A DNA stretch of 64,000 nucleotides from Terriglobia bacterium (GTDB taxonomy: Bacteria; Acidobacteriota; Terriglobia; Terriglobales; Acidobacteriaceae), in the NCBI GenBank assembly GCA_020073465.1, contig JAIQFC010000002.1, forward strand, positions 124,001-188,000, given 5' to 3'. Position 1 is the stretch's first letter. Each line of letters starts with the position of its first letter. The translations under genes and the position numbers were made by a program. The notes under the pieces are model-generated. The model saw only the letters and a program-made list of their open reading frames with translations, made no database searches and was not told the origin of the DNA. This document shows, in pieces, positions 52,416 through 61,293 of the stretch.

Positions 52416-52751
52416 TTACTTCTTTTGCAGCTCTCGAACGTACGCGATGACCATCTTGATCTGGTCTGGCGTCAGGCCTTTCGCCGAGAACGCATGCGAT
52501 GCTTTCTTGTCTTTGCCGCCGTTCGCGACCATTTCAGTCAGCTGGGCATCAGAGCCCTTCTTCGCATCATCGGTAATCAGGCTGGGAATCTTGGCTGTAG
52601 GCTTGCCCGCTCCGTCGGCACCATGGCAGGCGGCGCACTTCGTTTTGTAGAGAGTCGCTCCATCATCTGCAGCCCAGGACAAATTGGGTATAACCACAAA
52701 CAGAGCCAGTGCGATCATCACAATAAGGACAACAAGCTTGGTCATCTTCAT
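52416..52751 (-). CDS. Small exported cytochrome c
   Basis: 111-residue monohaem cytochrome c. A signal peptide (LVVLIVMIALALFVVIPNLSW, cleavage near AADDG) precedes a class I cytochrome c fold with the haem motif CAACHG and a likely distal Met in LTEMVANGG. It resembles cytochrome c6/c551-type electron carriers in the periplasm. Maturation would need the CcsA/ResB system encoded at 59.9-62.7 kb. The ATG at 52751 is favoured; Met at 52745 is an alternative. It is divergent from the GluTR homologue. Confidence 0.88.
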   Translation of the reverse strand: MKMTKLVVLIVMIALALFVVIPNLSWAADDGATLYKTKCAACHGADGAGKPTAKIPSLITDDAKKGSDAQLTEMVANGGKDKKASHAFSAKGLTPDQIKMVIAYVRELQKK

Positions 52752-52837
52752 GAGTGCATTTTTCCTTTCGGTCAGAAACCTCCGGCGCAACGTTGGTCTT
52801 GCCCGTTCTTTGGCAGTCTAGGACCAGCCCAGACGCC

Positions 52838-52857
52838 ACACTGCTACTGATAAGAAC
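52838..52857 (-). promoter_or_regulatory. Shared upstream motif, copy 2
   Basis: The bases acactgctactgataagaac match 40944-40963 at 18 of 20 positions and lie 87 bases before the cytochrome c start. The 397-base gap between the cytochrome and the GluTR homologue holds no other recognised feature apart from a TATATT at 53126-53131, which lacks a good -35. Confidence 0.35.
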
Positions 52858-53148
52858 GTACTAATGTCTTGCAGTTTCGACGTTGTTGGGCAAAATGCGC
52901 TGTGACTGCAATCACTTCAGAGCGTGATTCGAGTCTGGCTCTAACTCTTTCTTATGCAAGCAGATCGCGCCAAAACACACGAGGTTCCGCGTGATATGCC
53001 GCAGTGTCGCACGAACCGTCCGCAGGATGGGTGCAAGCTCTTCGGCAAGTTGCTGAAAACAAATTCCTCCCAGCTGCTTGGGAGTGGCTGCGGCTTTGGC
53101 AGGGTACGTGCCCTTCATGGGATTGTATATTCACGCTCGAGGTGCACC

Positions 53149-54498
53149 ATGGAACCAGCACTCATGGTGATTGGACTGAACCATCGCACAGCGCCGGTTG
53201 CGATGCGGGAACGATTCTGGATGGTGGAAAGCCGGCGACGGGAGGCCGTCCGCCAGCTGTCCCAGGCTGAGGGCATCGAAGAGGTGGTGGATCTCGCCAC
53301 CGGGCAGCGCACCGAATTCGTGCTCTGGGCCAGTGACCCGACCCTGGCCGTGAACTCGCTTCTCCACTTCTTGAGCGTTGAACACGGACTGAAGTTGAGC
53401 GAGTGGGAGCACTTTTACCGTCTGCTCGACGAAGCCGCCCTGACCCACATTTTCCGCGTGACCTCAGGTCTGGACTCCACCTCCCTGGGTGAGTCGCAGA
53501 TCACTTCTGAAGTGAGGTTCGCATGGGAGCTGGCGCGCGCAGCGGGTGGCTGTGGCGTATTTCTCGACGCAGTGTTGAGGAAAGCCCTGGAGGTTGCGCA
53601 GCGGGTGACCGAAGAGACAAACATCGGTACCTCGGCAGTTTCGATCCCGCCCGCAGTGGCAGAGTTAGTGCACCAGATTTTCGGATCACTCAAAGATCGC
53701 AGCGTCCTTCTTATCGGCACAGGAGAGGTTGGAGAACGATCCGCACAGTATCTGCGGGAGCAGGGAGCAGCATCTCTATCCGTGGTCGGCCAGACCCGGG
53801 AGCAGGCGCGGGAGCTGGCTCGGAAGCTCGGCGGGACAGCGGCTGCGATGGAAGAACGCTGGCAGCACATCCTGCGCTCCGACATTGTGATCAGTTGCAG
53901 CTGCTTGCCGCGAGTCGTGCTCACACGCCAGGATGCGGAAAAGATCGCCGCCGAGCGCAACCGGATGCCGCTCGTTGTCATCGACCTGGCCATGCCCCGG
54001 GACATCGATCCGGACGTGCGACGAGTCGACGGCGTGCTGCTGTGGGATCTGGAGGGATTGGAGCGCGTGGCGAAGCGGCACGCGAACGAATGCACCGCAG
54101 CCGCGGCCGAGGCAGGAAGAATCGTGGCTGCCGAGGCGCGAGCTTTTAGCAGCAAGCTACAGGCCGAGAGTGCAGTGCCGACGATCGTCGCTTTGCGCCA
54201 TCGCCTGGACGAAATTTGCCGGCAAGAACTGGAGTTTTTCACACAAGAGCGCGGGCCGTTCACGCGGGAGCAGGATCAGGCACTTCACGCAATCACAAAC
54301 CAAGTCATACAGAAGATTGCCAGCTCCCTGGCTCGCGAGCTCAAAGAACTTCCAGAGAAGGGGGAACAGGACCGGATGACGGCAGCCGTCGAACGTCTGT
54401 TCCACCTGAAAACGCCGATCACGGCGCTTGCCGGCACCAGATCGAAGAGAGTCTCCCGCGAAGGCGACCAGAGCCGAACTCTGGCAAACACGCACTAA
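53149..54498 (+). CDS. Glutamyl-tRNA reductase homologue lacking the catalytic cysteine
   Basis: 449-residue protein with the three-domain plan of GluTR (HemA): the catalytic domain (about 1-155, GLNHRTAPVAMRERF at 9-23, TSGLDSTSLGESQ at 106-117), an NADPH Rossmann domain (about 165-310, VLLIGTGEVGERSAQYLREQ, VVIDLAMPRDIDP) and a helical dimerisation end. The catalytic motif TCNRTE is changed: residues 51-56 read TGQRTE, so the thioester-forming Cys is Gly52 and the following Asn is Gln. His100, which matches the proton-handling His, is kept. As written the protein should not reduce glutamyl-tRNA. Start ATG has GAGGT six bases upstream. No other haem-synthesis gene is seen here. Confidence 0.87.
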   Translation: MEPALMVIGLNHRTAPVAMRERFWMVESRRREAVRQLSQAEGIEEVVDLATGQRTEFVLWASDPTLAVNSLLHFLSVEHGLKLSEWEHFYRLLDEAALTHIFRVTSGLDSTSLGESQITSEVRFAWELARAAGGCGVFLDAVLRKALEVAQRVTEETNIGTSAVSIPPAVAELVHQIFGSLKDRSVLLIGTGEVGERSAQYLREQGAASLSVVGQTREQARELARKLGGTAAAMEERWQHILRSDIVISCSCLPRVVLTRQDAEKIAAERNRMPLVVIDLAMPRDIDPDVRRVDGVLLWDLEGLERVAKRHANECTAAAAEAGRIVAAEARAFSSKLQAESAVPTIVALRHRLDEICRQELEFFTQERGPFTREQDQALHAITNQVIQKIASSLARELKELPEKGEQDRMTAAVERLFHLKTPITALAGTRSKRVSREGDQSRTLANTH

Positions 54499-54605
54499 CG
54501 GATTTGTAGGGCGCACGAACTGACATCTATCGAGGTAAACAGAAGAGACAGACTGTTAGGGATTCAAATCAGGCGCATCTTCATAAATTCTCATAGCGGC
54601 GCCGA

Positions 54606-54636
54606 GGGGCTTCCAAATAGGAAGCCCCGTTTTTTT
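54606..54636 (+). terminator. Terminator of the GluTR homologue gene
   Basis: GGGGCTTCC (54606-54614) and GGAAGCCCC (54620-54628) form a perfect 9-bp stem with an AAATA loop and are followed by GTTTTTTT. The remainder of the gap to 54867 contains no recognised gene. Confidence 0.93.
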
Positions 54637-54867
54637 CAGTGACCAGTTCTTAATTGCAAGAATTTTACAAATCTTCTACGCAGCTTGACAGTTTGCATGC
54701 CTATCATGCTGGCAGCTCTTTGTAAGTCCGGAATCAGCGAAACAAGCTCATCGATAAGGGGTCTGATCTTTGAGCTTGTGATCGCTACCGGGTGGTTCGA
54801 GTTCGATGTCTGCGCTGGGAGGTGCTCTGTGAACTTCACCGCTTCGTCGTCTACTCGTAGGTTTCGC

Positions 54868-56331
54868 ATGCAAGCGCCCTCAATCCTTCTGACTCTTGTT
54901 CTGAGTATCGCCGCCGCAGCAACTCTTGGCTGCGGGGCAGGAATGACATCCCCACCGCCTCCAAAGCTGTCTGGGAACACCAACGTGACGGTGCTGCTGT
55001 CGAGCACCGCGAATGATCAGTTATCTCAATTCGATCTTGACTTCAACAGTATTACTTTGACCAGCAAGGCGGGTAAGACGGTCAACCTGTTTACCACGAG
55101 CCAGAACCCCGAATTCATCCATCTGAATGGCAAGGCGGAGCCGCTCCTGACGGTCAGCGTTCCGCAAGACGTCTACACGTCGGCCACCGCGACAATTGGA
55201 GGCGCCGTATTCACCTGCGTGACGCTCGATCCATCAGCGAACAATCTTTTGATCGCCGGTTTTGCCTACGGGAGCACGCCGTCCTCCCAGGTGGCCGTAA
55301 ACGTACCCACACCAATCACGATCACCGGCACAGCTATGGGACTTTCGCTCGATATGCAAGTGTCACAATCGGCGACTTACTCGAACTGCGGTGCCGGCGG
55401 CACTTATTCGATAACCCCGAACTTCAACCTCGCCGCGGTGGCCTTCTCGCCGCCGCTTGCCGAACCCTTGCTTGACGGGAGAATTTCTTCTGTCAACACA
55501 GCCGACAACAGTTTCACGCTTGTGTTGGCGGGGGGCTTGATGTTGGCCCCCAATACCGTGAGTGCGGAGGGCCAGACGGTGTCCTTCCATACCAGTGACA
55601 ACACGGTCTATCAGGGCATTAACGGTTTTTCCGCTCTCACTGTGGGCACCTTTGTCGACATGGACGCAGCAATTCAATCGGATGGTTCGCAGCTGGCAAC
55701 GCGCATTGCGATCGAAGATACGGACACCTCCAATCTGAGCGTCTCGACTGGCCCAGTGCTGCAGACGAGCTCCGGCCAGCCAAGCTTATTCGGCTTCGAG
55801 CGCCAGCACCAAGGGTTCCTGACCACGTCAGGACAGGCTGGCGTTTTCATGCCTTACAGTTTCGGCAACGCGCTCTTCCAGATCTCGGGACGATTCAGCA
55901 ACCTGCAAAACCTCCCATTCTCCGCCAGCTTCGATGCCGCCAACATGTTTGAAGGCCAGAATGTATACATCTCCACCCATGCGACTACGGTCCCAGGCGG
56001 TTTCCCTTACGTTCTGGCGACGACGATCACCATGATGCCCCAAACCATCAACGGGACAGTCAGCGCAATCTCCAGCGACGGAGGCTTCACCACCTATACT
56101 GTCGCGCTTGCTCCTTACGACTTGATCCCAGCCCTCGCCGTGCAGCCGGGGCAAACCACCGTGCTCACGAATCCGAGCAACGTTGTCGTCTATGTGGATG
56201 GCAACACGCACCTGCTCAACACGAAGCCACTGGCAGTGGGGAATGTCGTGCGTTTCAATGGGCTGCTGTTCAACGACAACGGGACGCTGCGCATGGATTG
56301 CGGACGGGTGAATGACGGAGTGGCAGAGTAG
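54868..56331 (+). CDS. Exported lipoprotein of unknown function
   Basis: 487-residue protein. A signal peptide ends in a lipobox (LSIAAAATLGCGAGM, Cys at about 24), so it is probably a membrane-anchored lipoprotein. The body is rich in Ser/Thr/Gly/Val beta strands. The start (NTNVTVLLSSTANDQLSQF, then LDFNSITLTSKAGKTVNLF) is reminiscent of DUF4382-type beta domains, and later parts (DGRISSVNTADNSFTLVLAG) recall DUF5666-like repeats. I give these assignments with low certainty. No catalytic motif is visible. It is convergent with the response regulator gene downstream. Confidence 0.75.
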   Translation: MQAPSILLTLVLSIAAAATLGCGAGMTSPPPPKLSGNTNVTVLLSSTANDQLSQFDLDFNSITLTSKAGKTVNLFTTSQNPEFIHLNGKAEPLLTVSVPQDVYTSATATIGGAVFTCVTLDPSANNLLIAGFAYGSTPSSQVAVNVPTPITITGTAMGLSLDMQVSQSATYSNCGAGGTYSITPNFNLAAVAFSPPLAEPLLDGRISSVNTADNSFTLVLAGGLMLAPNTVSAEGQTVSFHTSDNTVYQGINGFSALTVGTFVDMDAAIQSDGSQLATRIAIEDTDTSNLSVSTGPVLQTSSGQPSLFGFERQHQGFLTTSGQAGVFMPYSFGNALFQISGRFSNLQNLPFSASFDAANMFEGQNVYISTHATTVPGGFPYVLATTITMMPQTINGTVSAISSDGGFTTYTVALAPYDLIPALAVQPGQTTVLTNPSNVVVYVDGNTHLLNTKPLAVGNVVRFNGLLFNDNGTLRMDCGRVNDGVAE

Positions 56332-56386
56332 GTCCCAGGAACAAACTGCCCGTGGAGGGACGGCGAGAATAGCGCTCGTCACTCCT

Positions 56387-57865
56387 CTAGCCGGAAGAAT
56401 TTTCTGTGGAAACAGAGTCGGAGGGCTCTTCGTCGCCCGGAACCAGATCGAACTTCTTCAGCTTGTAGCGCAGGGCATCGCGGCTAATGTCGAGCAGGCG
56501 GGCGGCATGAGTCTGGTTACCGTTGGCCTGGCGCATCGCCAGTTCCACCATGGCTCGCTCGACTTCTTCCAGAGACGTTCCTTCCTCGGGAATGTAGAGC
56601 CGCGGCAGCACGCGGCCGTTGGCCAGTTGCCGGCCTGCGCCGTCGCCCGACGTGCTGTGCTCGAACGCGGTCAAGCCGCTGCGCGCGGCTTCTCCCACCG
56701 CGAACGGCATGTAGGCGGGACGGAGTATGGGTTCATCTTCGAGGATCATGGCACGTTCGATCGAATTCTTGAGTTCGCGCACATTGCCGGGCCAGTTGTG
56801 CGCGAGCAGCAAACGACGAGTTTCGGCCGTGACGCCGCGCACCGACTTCTTGAACTTGCGGTTGTAAAGGTCGATGAAGAACTCGACCAGCGGAAGAATG
56901 TCCTCGGTTCGTTCGCGCAACGGAGGAATGAAAATGGCGATGATCGCCAGGCGGTAGTAAAGATCCTGCCGGAACTGCCCCTCGCGTACCGCTTTCTCCA
57001 GGTCGCGATTCGAGGCGGCGATGACCCGCACATCCACCTGCATGTCGCGCACTCCCCCCACCCTGCGGATGACCTGATCCTCCAGCACGCGCAGCAATTT
57101 GGCCTGCAGGAGCGGAGACAGTTCGCCGATCTCGTCCAGAAACAGCGTGCCCCCGTCGGCCGTCTCGAACAGGCCTTTCTTCATCTGCTTGGCGTCGGTG
57201 AAGGCGCCTTTTTCGTGGCCAAAGAGCTCGGCCTCCATGAGCGTTTCGGGAATCGCGGAACAGTTAATGGCGACAAACGGACTGTTCTGGCGCGTACTCT
57301 CGTAGTGAATCGCCTTGGCGACGAGATCCTTGCCGGTACCGCTCTCGCCCTGGACCAGGATGGTCGTCGCTTCGCTGGCCGCAACCTTGCGGACAAAACT
57401 CATCAGCTCGATCATCTTGGAAGAAATGCCCACCACCTCGTGGTAGCCGGTGCGCCGGCGCACCTCTCCGCGAAGCGTCTGCACCTCTGTGCGCAGCCGG
57501 TTGGTCTCGAGGGCGTTCTGGATGGTGACATGTAACTCCTCGAAATCCAGTGGCTTGCCGACAAAGTCATAAGCCCCCAGCTTCAGTGCGCTCTTCACGT
57601 CATCGAGCTGGGGGTCGGCGGTGATCATGATGACGGCGCGCGCGTCTCCGTTCTTCTTCATCTGCTCGAGGACCTGAATCCCATTCAGATCCGGCAGACG
57701 CACGTCGAGCAGAACGAGATCGGGAGACTCTTGCTGCGCCAGGCGCAATCCCGGCTCACCGGCGGGGGCCTCGAGCACCTGGTATCCCCACTCTTCACAC
57801 TTCTGGCGCAACGACCAGCGCACCAGGCGCTCGTCATCGACGACCAGGATTTTCTCGGCAGGCAT
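56387..57865 (-). CDS. Sigma54-dependent NtrC-like response regulator
   Basis: 492-residue regulator with three domains. The receiver (about 5-120) has the phosphoacceptor Asp54 ([10 protein letters not shown]) and conserved Lys104. The AAA+ domain (about 140-375) has Walker A GESGTGKD (173-180), Walker B LFLDE (241-245) and the sigma54-contact loop GAFTDA (220-225). A Fis-type helix-turn-helix lies at the end ([20 protein letters not shown]). The contact loop has Asp where GAFTGA has Gly. A histidine kinase gene lies upstream on the same strand beyond mazEF, so the two are the likely pair. Target genes unknown. Confidence 0.93.
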   Translation of the reverse strand: MPAEKILVVDDERLVRWSLRQKCEEWGYQVLEAPAGEPGLRLAQQESPDLVLLDVRLPDLNGIQVLEQMKKNGDARAVIMITADPQLDDVKSALKLGAYDFVGKPLDFEELHVTIQNALETNRLRTEVQTLRGEVRRRTGYHEVVGISSKMIELMSFVRKVAASEATTILVQGESGTGKDLVAKAIHYESTRQNSPFVAINCSAIPETLMEAELFGHEKGAFTDAKQMKKGLFETADGGTLFLDEIGELSPLLQAKLLRVLEDQVIRRVGGVRDMQVDVRVIAASNRDLEKAVREGQFRQDLYYRLAIIAIFIPPLRERTEDILPLVEFFIDLYNRKFKKSVRGVTAETRRLLLAHNWPGNVRELKNSIERAMILEDEPILRPAYMPFAVGEAARSGLTAFEHSTSGDGAGRQLANGRVLPRLYIPEEGTSLEEVERAMVELAMRQANGNQTHAARLLDISRDALRYKLKKFDLVPGDEEPSDSVSTENSSG

Positions 57866-57933
57866 GCTTCTTTAGCTTACTACGGAAGGGGAGAGATTCG
57901 GAGCATCCTTCCGGTGAGGAGGCCCTGCGAAAG

Positions 57934-58275
57934 CTAGCGAATTCCGAGCAAAACGCCAAGATAAGCGCGCACTTTCGCGAGGAGTGCGGGATCAGCCTTG
58001 GAGTGAAACTGGGCTCTACGGGCAGTCCAGTCCAGGCTCTTAAGATGGTCTACCAGAACTGCGCCTTCGATCTTGTCCACGGTAACCGGCAGAGCGAACG
58101 GATAGGGCTTGCGTCGGCTGGTAAGCGGGCAGACCAGGGCAAGGCCGCTGGCTCGATTGTAAGCCTCGTCGGTAACCACGAGAGCAGGCCGCCGCTTGGA
58201 CTGTTCGCGGCCAGTCTGGGGATCGAAATCAAGCCAGACCAGGTCTCCCGCCCGTGGAATGTAGCGGGCTACCAC
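57934..58275 (-). CDS. mazF: MazF/PemK family endoribonuclease toxin
   Basis: 113-residue toxin of the MazF/PemK fold. It begins with IPRAGDLVWLDFDPQTGREQ, the usual first strands with the conserved Gly-Asp and Arg, and continues with KRRPALVVTDEAYN and GLALVCPLTSRR. It cuts mRNA at specific short sequences. Its start overlaps the end of mazE by 7 bases, typical for toxin-antitoxin pairs. The module lies between the response regulator and histidine kinase genes. Confidence 0.92.
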   Translation of the reverse strand: MVARYIPRAGDLVWLDFDPQTGREQSKRRPALVVTDEAYNRASGLALVCPLTSRRKPYPFALPVTVDKIEGAVLVDHLKSLDWTARRAQFHSKADPALLAKVRAYLGVLLGIR

Positions 58276-58520
58276 TCGACCTTCTCTTTGCCGCGCGCAG
58301 GTCCGGACCGGAGCTCATCATAGCGGTTTTCCACGTTGATCTGCGCCACCAGTTCCCGCAAGCTCGGGACATGGTACCTGCGCCTGCGCAGGCGGATCTG
58401 TCCTTCTTCCGCCTCGATGACGATGGGATCCCCTTCACGAACTCCAACTTCTTCTGCCACGAGCTTGGGAATACGGACTGCCAGGCTGTTTCCCCATTTC
58501 ACGATCTGTCCGGTTGGCAT
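58269..58520 (-). CDS. mazE: MazE family antitoxin
   Basis: 83-residue antitoxin. Residues 5-45 form the SpoVT/AbrB-like DNA-binding swapped-hairpin domain (IVKWGNSLAVRIPKLVAEEV), and the C-terminal part (LVAQINVENRYDEL and basic residues) would wrap around and neutralise MazF. The ATG at 58520 has GAGGG seven bases upstream. A palindrome at 58544-58574 upstream is the likely self-operator. Confidence 0.9.
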   Translation of the reverse strand: MPTGQIVKWGNSLAVRIPKLVAEEVGVREGDPIVIEAEEGQIRLRRRRYHVPSLRELVAQINVENRYDELRSGPARGKEKVEW

Positions 58521-58543
58521 ATGCGTCCCTCTCGCTTTGTATC

Positions 58544-58574
58544 TACATAGTATACACCATGTGAATACTATGTA
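58544..58574 (-). promoter_or_regulatory. Palindromic operator of mazEF
   Basis: TACATAGTAT (58544-58553) and ATACTATGTA (58565-58574) are perfect inverted arms with an 11-base centre. On the minus strand it contains TATACT, a good -10, although the -35 is weak. It lies 24 bases upstream of mazE, as expected for autorepression by MazE or the MazEF complex. Confidence 0.72.
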
Positions 58575-58633
58575 TATCTCCCATGCGACCGGGTATGGGC
58601 AGAGGTTTCCTGGGTAGGAGTGCAAGTGGGCCG

Positions 58634-59884
58634 CTAGGAAATGGGGCTCGGAACGGCCGCGCGCCGCAACGGCAGCATCACGGTAAAGATCGTTCCCTGG
58701 CCCACCGTGCTGCTGACGTTGATCTTGCCCTGATGGTCTTCAACGATGCGGCGGGCCAAGGACAATCCGAGGCCGGTGCCGTCGCCCTTAGTGGTGTAGA
58801 AGGGGCGGAAGATATTCGGCAAGTGTTCCGGCGCGATGCCGCGGCCATTGTCTGCTATATCGACGATCGCGAACGCACTCTCCGACCTCAAGGTCACGTT
58901 GATCTCGCCGTCCTTGTCGATTGCCTGGAGCGCATTCAGCAGCAGGTTGAGTAAGACCTGGTGAATCTGGTCGCTGTCGTGTTCGACATCAGGGAGGGCG
59001 GCATCCTTGGTGAGAACGATGTCCACTGACTTTGCCAGAGCCTGCTGGCGTCCGAGCATGACGGCGTGTTCGACCGTGGTGTTCAGATTGCCTTTGCGGA
59101 CGCGTGGCGGATGCGGCCGTGCCGTCTGCAGCAAGTCGGTGACAATATGGTTGATGCGCGCGATTTCCTGGCGAACATCTTTCACGACCGCCCGGGCCGG
59201 GCTGGTGGAGGGGAGGTCGCGAGCGATGATTTCAATGACCCCCGCGATGCCTGCCAGCGGGTTACGAATCTCATGCGCCAGGCCAGTGGCCAGTTCACCA
59301 AGGGTGGCGAGGTGTTCAGCCCGCGACATCTGCGTACGGTGCAGGCGTTCGATCTCGCGGCGCGACTCGCGCAACTGCTCAGCCATGTGGTTGAAGTTGC
59401 GGCCCAGGTCACCGATTTCGTCGTTGCGGTGGGCGAAGCTGACCGCGGCGTCGAGGTTGCCTTCTCCGAGTTGCGCGATCTTTTCCTGAAGTTCGACCAT
59501 CGGACGCTGGATGAGGTAGGTGAGTACTACCAGCAAGGCTCCACAGATCGCCACCGCACCTGCGCCGGCGACGAGCAATACTGTGTGACGCTCCGGATCA
59601 CGCCACGATATTGTGGCCAGCAGGAACAGCAACATTCCGCCCAGCAGAACGCACGCGATGGGTACGAGCGCTTTGATCTCCCAGTTGATGCGAAAAAATG
59701 GTAATTCAGGATCGCGCTCGGGTACAGTTTGTTTTGTGTCCGCACGAAGCTCGAGCTCTGGGATGGGTGCGGCACTCGTGTACTCGGTGCTGAAGAAGCC
59801 ACGGCGAGAAGATGCGGAGGCGGTTGGGTGAACTGCCTCTAACTTCGTCTCCGGGCTGGTTGTGCCGTTCGCAGACTCAGGCAT
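58634..59884 (-). CDS. Membrane histidine kinase (NtrB-like)
   Basis: 416-residue sensor kinase. Two membrane helices (about 71-93 and 101-125) are followed by a HAMP linker (to about 178), the HisKA helix with the phosphorylated His204 in LAHEIRNPL, and a HATPase domain with [11 protein letters not shown] (N box), DNGRGIAPE (G1) and [11 protein letters not shown] (G2). The extracytoplasmic loop is only about 7 residues long, so it probably senses within the membrane or cytoplasm. The first 70 residues are a cytoplasmic low-complexity stretch. Its ATG overlaps the end of ccsA by 8 bases, so the two are co-translated. Confidence 0.92.
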   Translation of the reverse strand: MPESANGTTSPETKLEAVHPTASASSRRGFFSTEYTSAAPIPELELRADTKQTVPERDPELPFFRINWEIKALVPIACVLLGGMLLFLLATISWRDPERHTVLLVAGAGAVAICGALLVVLTYLIQRPMVELQEKIAQLGEGNLDAAVSFAHRNDEIGDLGRNFNHMAEQLRESRREIERLHRTQMSRAEHLATLGELATGLAHEIRNPLAGIAGVIEIIARDLPSTSPARAVVKDVRQEIARINHIVTDLLQTARPHPPRVRKGNLNTTVEHAVMLGRQQALAKSVDIVLTKDAALPDVEHDSDQIHQVLLNLLLNALQAIDKDGEINVTLRSESAFAIVDIADNGRGIAPEHLPNIFRPFYTTKGDGTGLGLSLARRIVEDHQGKINVSSTVGQGTIFTVMLPLRRAAVPSPIS

Positions 59885-61274
59885 AAGCGTGCAGTCCTGG
59901 AAGAAGATAGGTGACGCCGAAAAAGGTGAACATCACGACCGCGAAACCAAGAATCGCAAAATAGGCAGCCCGTCGTCCGCGCCAGCCGCGGGTGATCCGC
60001 ATGTGCAGATACCCGGCGTAGACCAGCCACGTGATCGCGGCCCACGTTTCCTTGGGATCCCAGTTCCAGTAGGAACCCCAGGCACGGTTCGCCCAGTAGG
60101 CGCCGGCGGCGATCATCAGGGTGAGCAGGGGGAAGGCAATGCAGATCGTCTTATAGGTAATGCGGTCCAGTGCCTCGGCGTCGGGCAGAAGCCGCTCGAG
60201 ATCTTCCCGCCGCCACAAAAGCAGAAGATACAGCAGGCTGGCGAAGATTCCGCCGATCAGTCCAGACAGGATGAACGGGCTCGCCGCCAGGCTCGTCGGA
60301 TATAACCCTTCGGCATCGAGCGAGGCATAGTGTCCATCCCGCGCGCGCAGCAGGAAGAAGATCAGTGCCAGCGACTGCAGCAGGATACCGATGAATACAG
60401 CCCGGTTCGCGACGTTTATGAAACTCTCGTCGCTTCTCAACCGTGCCAGGATGTAGAGCACCAGCGGCGCTGCAACAGCGGCAAACACTAGTAACATCAT
60501 CCACCCCAAGTCAGGAATGGTCACGAGGAGCCGAACGCCACGCGAGAGAAACATCTCGGACTTGTTCTCGGCATCCCACGCAACGACGCTCAATCCGCCC
60601 CACTTCTCAAAGCGTGTCAGCACACCCGCATAGATTCCCACTGAGAACAGGCTCGTGCCAACAAGAAACAGCTCCGTCTTCACTTTGTCCTGAATCAGAA
60701 ACATCATGGCCAGGGCGAAGCTGAGCGCGCAAGCTGCATACGCCAGCATGGCCAGCGTTACGTGTACGTGAAGCCAGGTCGACTGCAGCGCGGGTACCAG
60801 AGGTCGTACTTCGCTCGGCAGCAACTGCATCAGCACAACGCCAACAATGGCGACCGGCATAGTCACAGTGCCGATCACCTTTACGCCGTACAGCTTTTCC
60901 GCGACCAGCGTGAGAGCCGCCAGCGTCCAGACGAAACTGAGCAGCATTTCATAGACACTAGCGAAGGGAGGATGCCCTGCCTCATACCAGCGGTGCGCCA
61001 CGGCTGCGGTATTCGCCAGAAGCCCGGCCCACGTAGCCAGAGAAGCAAACTTGATGTAGGAATCCGTCGCGGTTACGCCGAAGCCCAGGTACAAAGCTCC
61101 CGCGCCCGCGTAGAAGATCAGGGCTGCATACAGCAGGTTGGCCTCGGTGAGAAGGCTTCCGGTCTTCACCACATTCAAAAAGGCGATGAACAGCAAGAAG
61201 GCGATGCTCAGGCCCACCATGACGATCAACGTGGTACCGGTTGCCGGGTGCTGTTCCGCTCTTGCTCGTGCCAT
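59877..61274 (-). CDS. ccsA: System II cytochrome c maturation protein CcsA/ResC
   Basis: 465-residue multi-pass protein. The C-terminal haem-handling WWD motif [14 protein letters not shown] is intact (about 405-420), and conserved His residues lie in flanking helices (WLHVHVTL about 160, GYLHMRI about 430). With ResB it exports haem and attaches it to CXXCH motifs of periplasmic cytochromes. I start at the ATG at 61274 because GGAGG is six bases before it, whereas the ATG at 61280 directly touches the site. ResB lies 19 bases upstream. The gene ends by overlapping the kinase start. Confidence 0.92.
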   Translation of the reverse strand: MARARAEQHPATGTTLIVMVGLSIAFLLFIAFLNVVKTGSLLTEANLLYAALIFYAGAGALYLGFGVTATDSYIKFASLATWAGLLANTAAVAHRWYEAGHPPFASVYEMLLSFVWTLAALTLVAEKLYGVKVIGTVTMPVAIVGVVLMQLLPSEVRPLVPALQSTWLHVHVTLAMLAYAACALSFALAMMFLIQDKVKTELFLVGTSLFSVGIYAGVLTRFEKWGGLSVVAWDAENKSEMFLSRGVRLLVTIPDLGWMMLLVFAAVAAPLVLYILARLRSDESFINVANRAVFIGILLQSLALIFFLLRARDGHYASLDAEGLYPTSLAASPFILSGLIGGIFASLLYLLLLWRREDLERLLPDAEALDRITYKTICIAFPLLTLMIAAGAYWANRAWGSYWNWDPKETWAAITWLVYAGYLHMRITRGWRGRRAAYFAILGFAVVMFTFFGVTYLLPGLHAYA

Positions 61275-61293
61275 AGACATCCTCCGTAGCCGG

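Noticed and set aside
52886..52894. ttgggcaaa shared with 41021-41029 as a second element of the 20-base motif
   Set aside because: Its distance to the motif differs (29 versus 58 bases), so a 9-base match is likely chance.
53126..53131. TATATT 18 bases before the GluTR homologue start
   Set aside because: No -35-like hexamer at 16-18 bases, so it was not listed as a promoter.
54685..54707. TTGACA followed by TATCAT before the lipoprotein gene
   Set aside because: The spacing is only 11 bases, too short for a sigma70 promoter, and no better -10 lies at 16-18 bases.
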